A program made the translations under genes and the position numbers. This document shows, piece by piece, positions 1 to 7,598 of a stretch of 64,000 bases of DNA. The notes below the pieces were generated by a model, which was not told the DNA's origin, did not search any database, and saw only the letters and a list, made by a program, of their open reading frames with translations. The stretch is from contig NZ_JAQSDH010000045.1 of the NCBI RefSeq assembly GCF_029945805.1, positions 1 to 64,000 on the forward strand, read 5' to 3'. Source of the DNA: Flavobacterium sp. Its GTDB lineage: Bacteria; Bacteroidota; Bacteroidia; Flavobacteriales; Flavobacteriaceae. Position 1 is the first letter of the stretch. Each line of letters begins with the position of its first letter.

Positions 1-300
1 CCTAAAACTAGTTCAGATTAAATCGCTGCTCTTTCGGTTAGCGGGTGCAAAAGTAGTCGTTTATTTTTAACTGGCAAGCTTTTTAAAATAATTTTTGATT
101 TTATTTTCTTAGGCTTGTGTTTCAGTCTCTCAATGAACTCCCTTTATTGCGGGGTGCAAAAGTAATTATTATTTATTAACCGGCAAGCTTTTTTGAAAAT
201 ATTTTTAAGTTATTTCTTTTGCTATTCTATCCGGTTTGTCAATGAACTCCCTCTCTTGCGGGGTGCAAATATAAGAACACTAATTCTTTCAATCCAAATA
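1..300 (-). promoter_or_regulatory. Three tandem Bacteroidetes-type promoters firing leftward
   Basis: On the minus strand three copies of the -7 consensus TAnnTTTG are seen: TATATTTG (266-273), TACTTTTG (157-164) and TACTTTTG (48-55). The second and third have a TTG -33 element inside GCTTGCC at 184-186 and 75-77, each with a 19-base spacer; the first has TTG candidates at 290-292 and 295-297. Each -7 is followed at once by GCACCC(C)GC, a GC-rich discriminator. The two upstream copies also share about 28 transcribed bases ending in GGGAGTTCATTGA, so they look duplicated. Stacked strong promoters with GC-rich discriminators are typical of rRNA or other stable-RNA operons. The transcribed gene lies left of the window, so the rRNA assignment is inference. 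Confidence 0.7.
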
Positions 301-461
301 AAAAACAACGTTTTTTTGTCTTTTTTTTAATGTCTTGATAACATAGATTTTACACGGAACGTTTTGTAACATGCACCCATTTTTCTACCGAGATTGAATC
401 CCTACGGGATTACAGGAAGATGAAATTTAGGTATTTATTTGTCCTGACGAAGCCAAAAATG

Positions 462-577
462 GTCTTTAGCCCCGATAGTAGTGGCATCCTTTTTCCTCTT
501 TTAAGGAAAAAGATAGAACGGAGAGCGGGACGAGTGTTGTTAAAGAAGGAAATGGTTGTGCTCCTAATTATTCGAAA
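462..577 (+). repeat. Interspersed palindromic element, copy A
   Basis: This stretch has the flanks shared by six elements in the window: AGCCCCGAT and GTGGCATCC on the left, AAAGATAG, GGAGAGC and GCTCCTAA on the right. Between them is a self-complementary stem in which CCTTTTTCC pairs with GGAAAAAG. It lies 3' of the leftward LolC/E-like permease gene and upstream of the triple promoter, and overlaps the last few codons of the permease. It has no coding potential; whether it acts as a terminator or a mobile repeat is not known. Confidence 0.55.
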
Positions 578-1800
578 CGAATAGATTTAGATGGTGTAAT
601 TTTGGTAATAATATAAGAAGGAATCAATAAAACGACTAGACAGATCACGACGGTTCCGATGTTGAGTAGTAAAATGTAGAACAAATTGATGTCAACTGGG
701 GCTTCGTTTACGTAATAACTTTCGGGATTAAGTTTGATGATACCAAAGTACTTCTGGAGGAGTAATAACCCAATTCCGATTCCATTTCCCCAGAGTAACC
801 CTCGCGCGATCAGGTAAGAAGCGTTGTACAGAAATATTTTTCGAATGGACCAGTTGTTGGCGCCTAGCGATTTTAATATTCCAATCATTTGAGTTCTTTC
901 GAGAATAAGTACCAATAAAGCTACGACCATATTGATTGTTGAAACCGCTATCATCACTATTAAAATAACAATGATATTAAAATCGAAAAGTTTGAGCCAT
1001 TCGAATATGTAATAGAATTTGTCGACGATAGTTTGAGAGTCGAGTGTGGACGATGTTTCTTTATAGACTTCCTTGCCTTTGCTTTCAATTTGGGTGAAAT
1101 CATCGACAAAGACTTCAAAAGAACCTATTTGGTCTGACTTCCATTTATTGATGCGTTGCACGTGGCGAATATCTCCGATTACAAAATTGGCATCGAATTC
1201 TTGAAAACCTGAATTGTAGATTCCGACAATCTTGAAATTACGCAGGTTATAGCCTTCGCTATTTTCCTTTATGAAGTAGGTTACGAATTTGTCACCAAGT
1301 TTTAAAGCCAATCGGTTGCATAAATACTGAGAGATTAGCACTTCTTCGTTAAGATTTGATTTGAAATTGGGCATTCTACCTTCTACAAGATATTCCTGGA
1401 GATTTTTGGTTTCAAAATCTTTTCCGGCCCCTTTAAAGATGATTCCTTCGAAATCGGTATCGGTTCTTATTAATCCATCTTTACTAGCAACTGCTTGAAT
1501 GTGACTTATTCCTTCAACTTCTTTAAATTTTGGATAAAAATTTTGGTTAATGGAAATAGGTTTGGTACTGACGTCTGAATTGTTGTCGTTATATCCTGAA
1601 ATTATAATGTGTCCGTTAAAAGCAGAAACTTTCTGGCGGATTTTTTGTTGCAACCCAATTCCTGTCGCAATGGAAACAATCATCATAATCATTCCAAGTG
1701 CAATGGCGGTGATGGCAATTTTTATTATTGGCGCAGAAATACTACTTTTATGATCTTTAGCAGTAATAAGTCGTTTTGCTATAAAATATTCTAATTTCAA
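568..1800 (-). CDS. LolC/LolE-family ABC transporter permease (FtsX domain)
   Basis: This 410-residue inner-membrane protein has the architecture of the lipoprotein-releasing LolC/LolE and MacB-type permeases. There is one N-terminal transmembrane segment (about residues 25-47), a large periplasmic MacB-PCD-like domain (about 48-270), and then an FtsX domain with three membrane segments (about 273-300, 320-345, 370-395). The stretch ILERTQMIGILKSLGAN is the typical FtsX coupling region facing the ATPase, and the C-terminus ITPSKSIRFE resembles the usual end of LolE proteins. By family it would extract lipoproteins from the inner membrane for transport to the outer membrane. No LolD ATPase is adjacent, so it must work with an ATPase encoded elsewhere. 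The substrate is inferred from family only. Confidence 0.85.
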   Translation of the reverse strand: MKLEYFIAKRLITAKDHKSSISAPIIKIAITAIALGMIMMIVSIATGIGLQQKIRQKVSAFNGHIIISGYNDNNSDVSTKPISINQNFYPKFKEVEGISHIQAVASKDGLIRTDTDFEGIIFKGAGKDFETKNLQEYLVEGRMPNFKSNLNEEVLISQYLCNRLALKLGDKFVTYFIKENSEGYNLRNFKIVGIYNSGFQEFDANFVIGDIRHVQRINKWKSDQIGSFEVFVDDFTQIESKGKEVYKETSSTLDSQTIVDKFYYIFEWLKLFDFNIIVILIVMIAVSTINMVVALLVLILERTQMIGILKSLGANNWSIRKIFLYNASYLIARGLLWGNGIGIGLLLLQKYFGIIKLNPESYYVNEAPVDINLFYILLLNIGTVVICLVVLLIPSYIITKITPSKSIRFE

Positions 1801-1821
1801 ATTTTGGAATTATAGTTGCGG

Positions 1822-1829
1822 CAAAGGTA
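1822..1829 (-). promoter_or_regulatory. -7 promoter element for the LolC/E-like permease
   Basis: On the minus strand TACCTTTG matches the Bacteroidetes -7 consensus TAnnTTTG, 22 bases upstream of the start codon. No clear TTG is found at the expected -33 distance, so only half of the promoter is supported. Confidence 0.5.
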
Positions 1830-1839
1830 AAGAAAGTTT

Positions 1840-1878
1840 TCGCCACAGATTACACAGATTTTGACAGATTAAAAAAAT
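1840..1878. repeat. CACAGATTACACAGATT-type simple repeat
   Basis: Imperfect units of the type cacagatt(a/t) occur here and again at about 17350-17510 and near 49840. They are short degenerate tandem repeats in intergenic DNA with no coding sense. Confidence 0.5.
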
Positions 1879-1883
1879 TATTT

Positions 1884-3164
1884 ATGCGTTATTTTATTAA
1901 AATTGGGCTGTTATTTATGATAGTGACTTCATGCAAAGGTCAAACTAATTCGTCGAAAGCTGAAAAGCCGAAGGCAGCAATTGGACAAGAGACGGCAGAA
2001 AGCAGAAGGCAGAATTCAGGAATTCAAACTGGCGCTGATAACACAATTGCCTATTTACCATTATTAAAAGACAAGAAAGTTGGAATTGTTACGAACCAGA
2101 CAGGAATTATTAAAATTGAGACTGAGGAAAATGTTGTGACTAGTTATGGTGTAAAACAAGACAGAAGAATGTTTAACAATGTTAGTGTTGTTGATTTCCT
2201 TTTATCCAAAAAAATCAACCTAACAAAAATATTCGCTCCTGAGCACGGTTTCCGTGGAACTGCTGATGCTGGAGAACATGTTGTGGATGGAAAAGATACC
2301 AAAACGGGTTTGCCAATCATTTCACTTTATGGCGATAACAAAAAACCAAAGGCGGATCAATTAGCCGGATTGGATGTTTTAGTTTTTGACTTACAAGATG
2401 TTGGTGCGCGATTCTACACTTATATTTCTTCGCTACATTATATTATGGAAGCTTGTGCCGAAAACAATATTCAACTCATTATTTTGGACCGACCGAATCC
2501 GAATGGCGGAATTGTTGATGGACCGATATTGGAAAAAGAATTTACTAGTTTTATTGGGATGCACCCGATTCCGACCTTACACGGAATGACGATTAGCGAA
2601 TATGGCAAAATGATTAATGGTGAAAAATGGCTGAAAAATGGAATGCAATGCGAGCTGACTGTGATTCCATGTTTAAATTACAAACGGGAAATGAACTATA
2701 GCCTTCCAATAAAACCTTCTCCAAATTTGCCGAATGACCAAGCGATAAATCTATATGCGAGTTTGTGTTTGTTTGAAGGAACGAACGTCAGTTCGGGCCG
2801 TGGCACCGAAAAGCAATTCCAAATTTATGGTTCACCATTCATGCCAAAAGTTGGTTTCAGCTTTACGCCCGTTTCTAATTTTGGCTCCAAAGACCCAATG
2901 AACAAAGGTTTACTTTGTTATGGCGAAGACTTAAGTAAAGCTCCGAAAGTAAATCAATTGGAAATAAAATGGCTGATTAAAGCTTATACTGAAACGTCGG
3001 ATAAGATGAAATTTTTTACTTCGTTCTTTACCAAATTGGCCGGAACCAAGAAGCTACAACAGCAAATAGAAGCAGGAACATCGGAAACTGAAATAAGAAA
3101 GTCATGGGAAAAAGGATTGGCTGACTTCAAAATGATGCGTAAAAAGTATTTGATTTACGAGTAA
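1884..3164 (+). CDS. namZ: DUF1343 lipoprotein, NamZ-like exo-beta-N-acetylmuramidase
   Basis: The 426-residue product begins with a lipoprotein signal peptide with Cys17 in IVTSC, so it should be exported and lipid-anchored. From about residue 57 it matches the DUF1343/NamZ family (GH171), which removes terminal N-acetylmuramic acid from peptidoglycan fragments during cell-wall recycling. Family motifs visible are the Asn-rich VGIVTNQTG, APEHGFRG, DLQDVGARFYTY, LDRPNPNGG and the SSGRGTEKQF segment near residue 307. The stretch between the lipid anchor and the domain (about residues 22-52) is low complexity; part of it (ETAESRRQNSG) is translated from a minisatellite-like run. The gene converges with the PH-domain gene and their ends overlap by 10 bases. 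The enzyme activity is inferred from family. Confidence 0.85.
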   Translation: MRYFIKIGLLFMIVTSCKGQTNSSKAEKPKAAIGQETAESRRQNSGIQTGADNTIAYLPLLKDKKVGIVTNQTGIIKIETEENVVTSYGVKQDRRMFNNVSVVDFLLSKKINLTKIFAPEHGFRGTADAGEHVVDGKDTKTGLPIISLYGDNKKPKADQLAGLDVLVFDLQDVGARFYTYISSLHYIMEACAENNIQLIILDRPNPNGGIVDGPILEKEFTSFIGMHPIPTLHGMTISEYGKMINGEKWLKNGMQCELTVIPCLNYKREMNYSLPIKPSPNLPNDQAINLYASLCLFEGTNVSSGRGTEKQFQIYGSPFMPKVGFSFTPVSNFGSKDPMNKGLLCYGEDLSKAPKVNQLEIKWLIKAYTETSDKMKFFTSFFTKLAGTKKLQQQIEAGTSETEIRKSWEKGLADFKMMRKKYLIYE

Positions 3165-3565
3165 ATCTTCATTTCGATACTCGGATTGTGTTTAAGCAAG
3201 TCTTCTATAAAATCTTTTCGTTCTTTGGGTGAAATATAAACTTCATCATACTTATTATAAAAAATAGCAATTCTATCTAATGAAAGCGCCGGAGAACTTA
3301 AGATAGAATTTGTCTTTTCGATTTTTCTAATTTTTGAAATGTCAATTGTTTCGTTTACAATCCACATACATTTTACAATCAATTGGTTTCCCTTTATGAT
3401 ATACCGAGTTGTTTTTGAAATAAATAAAACTACCCCGACGACAAATCCTATACCAGCAAAACCATACATCCATTGTCCTTTTACAAGACTGGCAACACTG
3501 AGGTAAATTGGATATAACAAAAGCAACCCCAACCAATAATCAATTTTTGATTTATATATTTTCAT
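3155..3565 (-). CDS. Small membrane protein with bacterial PH domain (bPH_4/DUF1200-like)
   Basis: This 136-residue protein starts with two hydrophobic segments (about residues 10-25 and 32-50) forming a membrane hairpin. A soluble C-terminal beta-rich half follows that resembles the DUF1200/bPH_4 domain (RYIIKGNQLIVKC, then ISPKERKDFIEDLLKHNP near the end). The ending about a residue range used by a protein is characteristic of this family. Function is unknown. It lies 2 bases downstream of the YkgJ-like gene and is probably co-transcribed with it; its 3' end overlaps that of namZ. Confidence 0.65.
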   Translation of the reverse strand: MKIYKSKIDYWLGLLLLYPIYLSVASLVKGQWMYGFAGIGFVVGVVLFISKTTRYIIKGNQLIVKCMWIVNETIDISKIRKIEKTNSILSSPALSLDRIAIFYNKYDEVYISPKERKDFIEDLLKHNPSIEMKIYS

Positions 3566-3567
3566 AT

Positions 3568-4107
3568 TTATAAAGGTAATCTTTTCTTCATTTCTTCCAC
3601 AATATTATAGGCTGCTGGGCAAATAGCGACATTTTTCAAAGTCAGATCGGATATTTGCTGAAACTTCTTTCTGTCGGTGTGTGGAAATTCGCGACAGGCT
3701 TTTGGACGCACTTCATAAATCATACAATAATTTTCATTATCTAAAAACGTACACGGAACACTTTGCAACACATAATCTTGATCTTCATCAACACGCAGGT
3801 ATTGGTCAATAAATTGTTGTGGTTTTTGTTTCATATGCTTTGAAATCCGCTCAATATCGGCCAAAGTAAATAGCGGTCCAGTAGTTTTACAGCAGTTGGC
3901 ACAATTGAGACAATCGGTTTTTTTGAATTCGGCATCGTGCAAATCCTGCATCACATAATCCAAATTTTTAGGCGTTTTCTTTTTGAGCTTATCGAAATAC
4001 TTTTTGTTTTCGATATGCTTATCTTTGGCTAACTTTTGTAATAGGTTTATTTGTGGATTTGTCAATTTGGTTATTTGATAATGAACTGCAAAATTACACA
4101 AAACCAA
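3568..4107 (-). CDS. YkgJ-family cysteine cluster protein
   Basis: The 179-residue product has the Cys-rich pattern of the YkgJ/UPF0153 family (PF03692): CLNCANCCKTTG at about residues 68-79, then a Cys-x10-Cys pair around NYCMIYEVRPKAC with REFPHT, and a final Cys in AICPAAYN. Such clusters are thought to bind a metal or an Fe-S centre; the role is not known. The start is uncertain. The N-terminal region (about residues 10-25) is translated from an AAATAACCAAAT-type minisatellite that continues into the intergenic DNA, and no other ATG occurs before residue 53. The gene is divergent from the methyltransferase gene. Confidence 0.8.
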   Translation of the reverse strand: MVLCNFAVHYQITKLTNPQINLLQKLAKDKHIENKKYFDKLKKKTPKNLDYVMQDLHDAEFKKTDCLNCANCCKTTGPLFTLADIERISKHMKQKPQQFIDQYLRVDEDQDYVLQSVPCTFLDNENYCMIYEVRPKACREFPHTDRKKFQQISDLTLKNVAICPAAYNIVEEMKKRLPL

Positions 4108-4140
4108 TAACCAAATACACGAATAACCAAATAAACTCGC
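4055..4140. repeat. AAATAACCA-type minisatellite spanning a gene start
   Basis: Degenerate units of the type (c)aaataacca(a) occur on both sides of the YkgJ-like start codon, reaching the start of the methyltransferase gene. Part of the run is coding and part is intergenic. Confidence 0.5.
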
Positions 4141-4839
4141 ATGAAAGACCTTTTCGGAAAAGCCATCCTCGATTATCAGACCAATAATTCGCCAGAAGAT
4201 TTAGTGACTGAAACCAATATTTCGGAAGCCGATGAAATGAGCGTAGACTATTTGTTCCGAAGCTTCGATGAGATGCCAAAACTGGAGCAGAAAGCGTTGC
4301 AATTAGCCAAAGGAAAAATTCTTGATGTAGGCTGTGGCGCTGGAAGTCATGGGTTGTATCTTCAGCAAAAAGGTTTAGATGTTACTGCTATTGATATTTC
4401 GCCGAATGCTATTGAAGCTTGTCGTCTTCGCGGATTGAAAGATGCTAGAGTTCAGAATATTTTGGAATTAAAAAACGAAAAATTCGATACAATTCTGTTA
4501 CTTATGAATGGAACCGGAATATTCGGCACCTTAGCAGCAACTTCAAGTTATCTGCAAAAACTAAAATCAGTATTAAATCCAAATGGACAAATTTTGATTG
4601 ATAGTTCAGACATCATTTACATGTTCGACCAAGACGAAGAAGGAAGTTATTTGGTTCCGGCTGACGGATATTATGGCGAATTGACGTTTACCGTTTCTTA
4701 TAAAAATGAAACCGAAGACACTTTCCCTTGGCTTTATATGGATTATAACACTTTACAGAATGCGGCTCATGCTAATGATTTGCAATGTGAACTTATTCTG
4801 GAAGGCGACCATTTTGATTATTTGGCGCGTATTTTCTAA
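4141..4839 (+). CDS. Class I SAM-dependent methyltransferase
   Basis: The 232-residue protein has a Rossmann methyltransferase fold. Motif I is ILDVGCGAGSHG at about residues 60-71, followed by the acidic end of strand 2 in VTAIDISPNAIEAC and a motif IV-like FDTILLLMNGTGIFG around residue 115. The substrate cannot be told from sequence; small-molecule methyltransferases of this type are common. It is the only rightward gene between two leftward ones. It ends one base before the stop of the convergent T9SS protein. Confidence 0.85.
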   Translation: MKDLFGKAILDYQTNNSPEDLVTETNISEADEMSVDYLFRSFDEMPKLEQKALQLAKGKILDVGCGAGSHGLYLQQKGLDVTAIDISPNAIEACRLRGLKDARVQNILELKNEKFDTILLLMNGTGIFGTLAATSSYLQKLKSVLNPNGQILIDSSDIIYMFDQDEEGSYLVPADGYYGELTFTVSYKNETEDTFPWLYMDYNTLQNAAHANDLQCELILEGDHFDYLARIF

Positions 4840-5901
4840 TTAATTACTAATCAATAAAGGAATCGTTTTAGCATTTTCATTTGCCGTAAATCTCAGAAAA
4901 TAAAGTCCCGTCTTTAATTTTGAAGTATCAACTGTAATAATTCCGTTGGTTTGATATTCGGCTACACTATTTGCGTTAACAATCTTTCCGTCTGTGCTTA
5001 AAATCTGATACGAAATAGCCATCGGTGTACCTATTTCAAACTTTACAAAAGCTTCTGCCTGGGCTGGATTTGGATAAACCGATACCGATTTCAACCAATT
5101 AAATTCGGCAGTAGCTAAAGTTAAATCTAAATAAGTTACGGTATTGTTTCCAGAATTTGGTATCGCAAGGACATTCGTTGCAGTATTATAAAAAATATCG
5201 GCCGGACTACTCAAACCTGCTGCTACAACCGCAGGAGTATTTGCAAACGCCGCATCATATTTTATAACATTTTGTCCGCCCCAAGTCGATACATAATAAT
5301 TTCCAATAGCATCTCTAGTTATTCCATCACAATTAGCATTAGCAGTAGAAAGTACGGTGGTAACCATATTAGTAGTTAAATCAATGGCTTTTATTGGTGC
5401 ATTTGAACCCCAATTCACAAAAACACAGCGATTATTGGCTTGGTCAAAAACGATTCCGTTTGGTGATTGTACTAAGGAAGTGGCAATCGTTGAAAAAGTT
5501 TGCGCGGCAATATTAATTTTAATTATTTTTTTGGCACTGAAATCTGTGGCATAAAGATTCCCAGAATTATCATGGGTCATTCCATTCAAAAAAGAAGCAC
5601 CAACATTCAAATTAAACACATTGGCGCCCGTTGTTAGCGAATATCCTTTAACAGACGCTCCACTGCAGCAATATAAAATATCATCCACAATTTCAATTCC
5701 ATAAGGTCCAGAAACTAATCCAGTGGCAAAAACAGTTAAAACTCCAGCGCTACTTCGAGCTAAAACCTCATGAGAGGTAGTGTTTGCAATTAACCAACGG
5801 TTGTTCGCATAATCAAATTCTGCGCTTTCTGGACCGCTGTAGTTTTGCGCAAAAGTCATCAAAGTAAAAAGAAAAAAATATAAAGCAGTAATTTTTCGCA
5901 T
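4840..5901 (-). CDS. Secreted NHL/SMP-30-like beta-propeller with T9SS sorting domain
   Basis: This 353-residue protein has a signal peptide (about residues 1-19, cut after TFAQ). A repeated YWTD/NHL-like propeller follows (about 20-265), with recurring units such as GMTHDNSGNLYATDF and GITRDAIGNYYVSTW. The C-terminal 80 residues form a type A T9SS sorting domain, starting at VSVYPNPAQAEAF with GLYFLRF near the end. It should therefore be exported by Sec and then carried across the outer membrane by the Por system. The ligand or enzyme activity is unknown; SMP-30-like lactonase activity is possible but not shown. Confidence 0.8.
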   Translation of the reverse strand: MRKITALYFFLFTLMTFAQNYSGPESAEFDYANNRWLIANTTSHEVLARSSAGVLTVFATGLVSGPYGIEIVDDILYCCSGASVKGYSLTTGANVFNLNVGASFLNGMTHDNSGNLYATDFSAKKIIKINIAAQTFSTIATSLVQSPNGIVFDQANNRCVFVNWGSNAPIKAIDLTTNMVTTVLSTANANCDGITRDAIGNYYVSTWGGQNVIKYDAAFANTPAVVAAGLSSPADIFYNTATNVLAIPNSGNNTVTYLDLTLATAEFNWLKSVSVYPNPAQAEAFVKFEIGTPMAISYQILSTDGKIVNANSVAEYQTNGIITVDTSKLKTGLYFLRFTANENAKTIPLLISN

Positions 5902-5944
5902 GTGCTAGTTTTTTGTAAATATATAAAAACTATTCATTTATATT

Positions 5945-6055
5945 TTTTTATAAGCTATTTCCAGCTATCCACTATATCTTTTATAGCTGTCAGTTTTAAA
6001 AAACAGACAACTATAAAAGGATGCCGTTCCTATCTGGGCTAGGGTTTTATGATAA
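5945..6055 (-). repeat. Interspersed palindromic element, copy B
   Basis: On the minus strand the element reads CCTAGCCCAGAT, then GGCATCCTTTTATAG, a loop, CTATAAAAGATATAG and GATAGCTGGAAATAGC. The inner stem CTTTTATAGtTGTC pairs with GACAgCTATAAAAG. It lies between two leftward genes, downstream of the double TonB_C gene and upstream of the T9SS propeller gene. Confidence 0.6.
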
Positions 6056-6067
6056 CTAACAAATCTG

Positions 6068-6814
6068 TTATTTACTGGGTTTTATAACAATTGGTAAAGC
6101 ATATAATACTCTGACTTTTTTACCATCTTGTTCACCAGGTATCCAATTGGGAGAATTTTTCAAAACTCTAATTGCTTCTTCTTTTGTCCCATAACCAATA
6201 TCCCGAAGTACTTTAATATCAGTAACACTTCCATCCTTCTCAATTACAAAAGTTACAACTACCTTCCCAGACAAACCTTTAACATCTGGAGTTTTGAAAT
6301 TTTGACTTATATAGTTGTAAAACGCTTTTAATCCACCAGAAAAATCAGGCTTTTTCTCTACGCTAGCCGTATTAAAAATTGGTTCTCCACCAACTTTATT
6401 TTCTGCTGGACTCACAATCAATGATTCATTATTTTGTTTGTCCCTGAAAACCATCGGATACTTTATCTCAATACTGATTGGTTTTCCATTGCGCATTGCC
6501 GGTTTCCATTTGGGGCACAGTTTCAAAACCCTAATAAATTCGGTTGCCGATTCCATATCTAAAACCTGAATAATTCGTATTTTGGTTACGCTTCCCGTTT
6601 CGTCAATGGTAAATGCTGCTTCTAATTTTCCGGATTTTGTAACTTTGGAATAATCAAATTGTTCATTCAAATATTTACTAAATTTATCAATTCCGCCGCC
6701 ATTGAATTGTGCATCAATTAACTCACCCGTAAGATAGACTTCTCCATCGCCTTGTATTTGGGAAAATCCAAAAACAGGCAATAATACAATCAACAAAAAT
6801 TTAATTAGCTTCAT
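6068..6814 (-). CDS. Secreted protein with two TonB C-terminal domains
   Basis: The 248-residue product has a signal peptide (about residues 1-18, ending GFSQ) and two TonB_C-like repeats, about residues 35-130 and 155-245. The second is closely similar to the C-terminus of the TonB encoded at 10.5 kb: both share KPDF.GG, VEKDGS.TDIK, GYGT.EA.RVL and GKKVRVLY.LPIV. Unlike TonB it has no uncleaved anchor and no proline-rich linker, so it cannot transmit energy in the usual way. It may be a soluble periplasmic binding or modulating protein; that is inference. It is 5 bases downstream of queE and likely in the same operon. Confidence 0.75.
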   Translation of the reverse strand: MKLIKFLLIVLLPVFGFSQIQGDGEVYLTGELIDAQFNGGGIDKFSKYLNEQFDYSKVTKSGKLEAAFTIDETGSVTKIRIIQVLDMESATEFIRVLKLCPKWKPAMRNGKPISIEIKYPMVFRDKQNNESLIVSPAENKVGGEPIFNTASVEKKPDFSGGLKAFYNYISQNFKTPDVKGLSGKVVVTFVIEKDGSVTDIKVLRDIGYGTKEEAIRVLKNSPNWIPGEQDGKKVRVLYALPIVIKPSK

Positions 6815-6819
6815 AATAG

Positions 6820-7452
6820 TTAAGGAATATTCAAGTATTTATGGGTTTGTAGAGATACTCTCCACTTTGGATTATTCATTACATAATCCACAATTAATGG
6901 CGTCATTTCTTCTTTTTTACTCCATTCTGGTTGTAGAAAAAGAATCGCATTTTTGTTGACTTTTGTAGCTTGTTCTTCGGCAAAAATGAAATCGTGTTTG
7001 TTATAAATGATAACTTTCAACTCATTGGCAATTGCATAGGCATCAGCAACGGGCAACTTATTTTTCTTTGGCGAAAGGCAGAACCAATCCCATGTTCCCG
7101 AAACTGGATAAGCACCCGAAGTTTCGATATGAACTTTTAATTTGTTTTCTTTTAATTTCTGGGTAAGTGCAGTCATGTCCCAGGTCAATGGTTCACCACC
7201 TGTTACGACAACTGTGTCAGCATATTTCTTTGCATTGGCAACAATATCTTCTATCGCTGTTGGCGGATGCAATTCGGCATTCCAACTTTCTTTCACGTCA
7301 CACCAGTGGCAACCCACATCACAGCCTCCGATTCGAATGAAATACGCAGCAGTTCCTGTATGAAATCCTTCGCCTTGAATCGTATAAAACTCTTCCATTA
7401 ACGGAAGCATTTCTCCTTTTTCAACGGCTAATTGTGTTTGTTTTGTTAACAT
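6820..7452 (-). CDS. queE: 7-carboxy-7-deazaguanine synthase QueE
   Basis: This radical-SAM enzyme of 210 residues converts 6-carboxy-tetrahydropterin to 7-carboxy-7-deazaguanine on the route to preQ0 and queuosine. It has the QueE signature EFYTIQGEGFHTG (about residues 21-33) and the Cys-x3-Cys-x2-Cys cluster motif CDVGCHWC (Cys44, Cys48, Cys51) that holds the 4Fe-4S cluster. VVTGGEP follows, the radical-SAM GGE motif. The compact length is normal for QueE. A second queuosine gene, queA, is 20 kb away in the window. A -7 promoter candidate lies about 32 bases upstream. Confidence 0.93.
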   Translation of the reverse strand: MLTKQTQLAVEKGEMLPLMEEFYTIQGEGFHTGTAAYFIRIGGCDVGCHWCDVKESWNAELHPPTAIEDIVANAKKYADTVVVTGGEPLTWDMTALTQKLKENKLKVHIETSGAYPVSGTWDWFCLSPKKNKLPVADAYAIANELKVIIYNKHDFIFAEEQATKVNKNAILFLQPEWSKKEEMTPLIVDYVMNNPKWRVSLQTHKYLNIP

Positions 7453-7465
7453 TATTTTTATTTTA

Positions 7466-7491
7466 TCCCGAAGTTTCGGGAGGCAAAGATA
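7466..7491 (-). promoter_or_regulatory. queE -7 promoter element next to a TCCCGAAGTTTCGGGA palindrome
   Basis: TATCTTTG on the minus strand (7484-7491) fits TAnnTTTG. The perfect 16-base palindrome TCCCGAAACTTCGGGA (7466-7481) falls around the predicted transcription start. The same palindrome is found inside the kynU coding region, so it is a dispersed repeat as well as a possible operator. Confidence 0.45.
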
Positions 7492-7545
7492 CTTAATTTA
7501 GCTTCGTACTGTTCGGATTTTATCCTTGGGAAAATCCTTTTTAAA

Positions 7546-7582
7546 TAAAAAAACCGCTCCAACATTGTGGAACGGTTTTAAG
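7546..7582 (-). terminator. Rho-independent terminator of the ExbB-TonB-TPR operon
   Basis: On the minus strand AAAACCGTTCCA, a short loop and TGGAGCGGTTTTTTT form a hairpin with one G-T or mismatch position and a T tract. It sits 17 bases after the stop codon of the TPR gene. Confidence 0.75.
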
Positions 7583-7598
7583 AATATTTATTTTAAAT

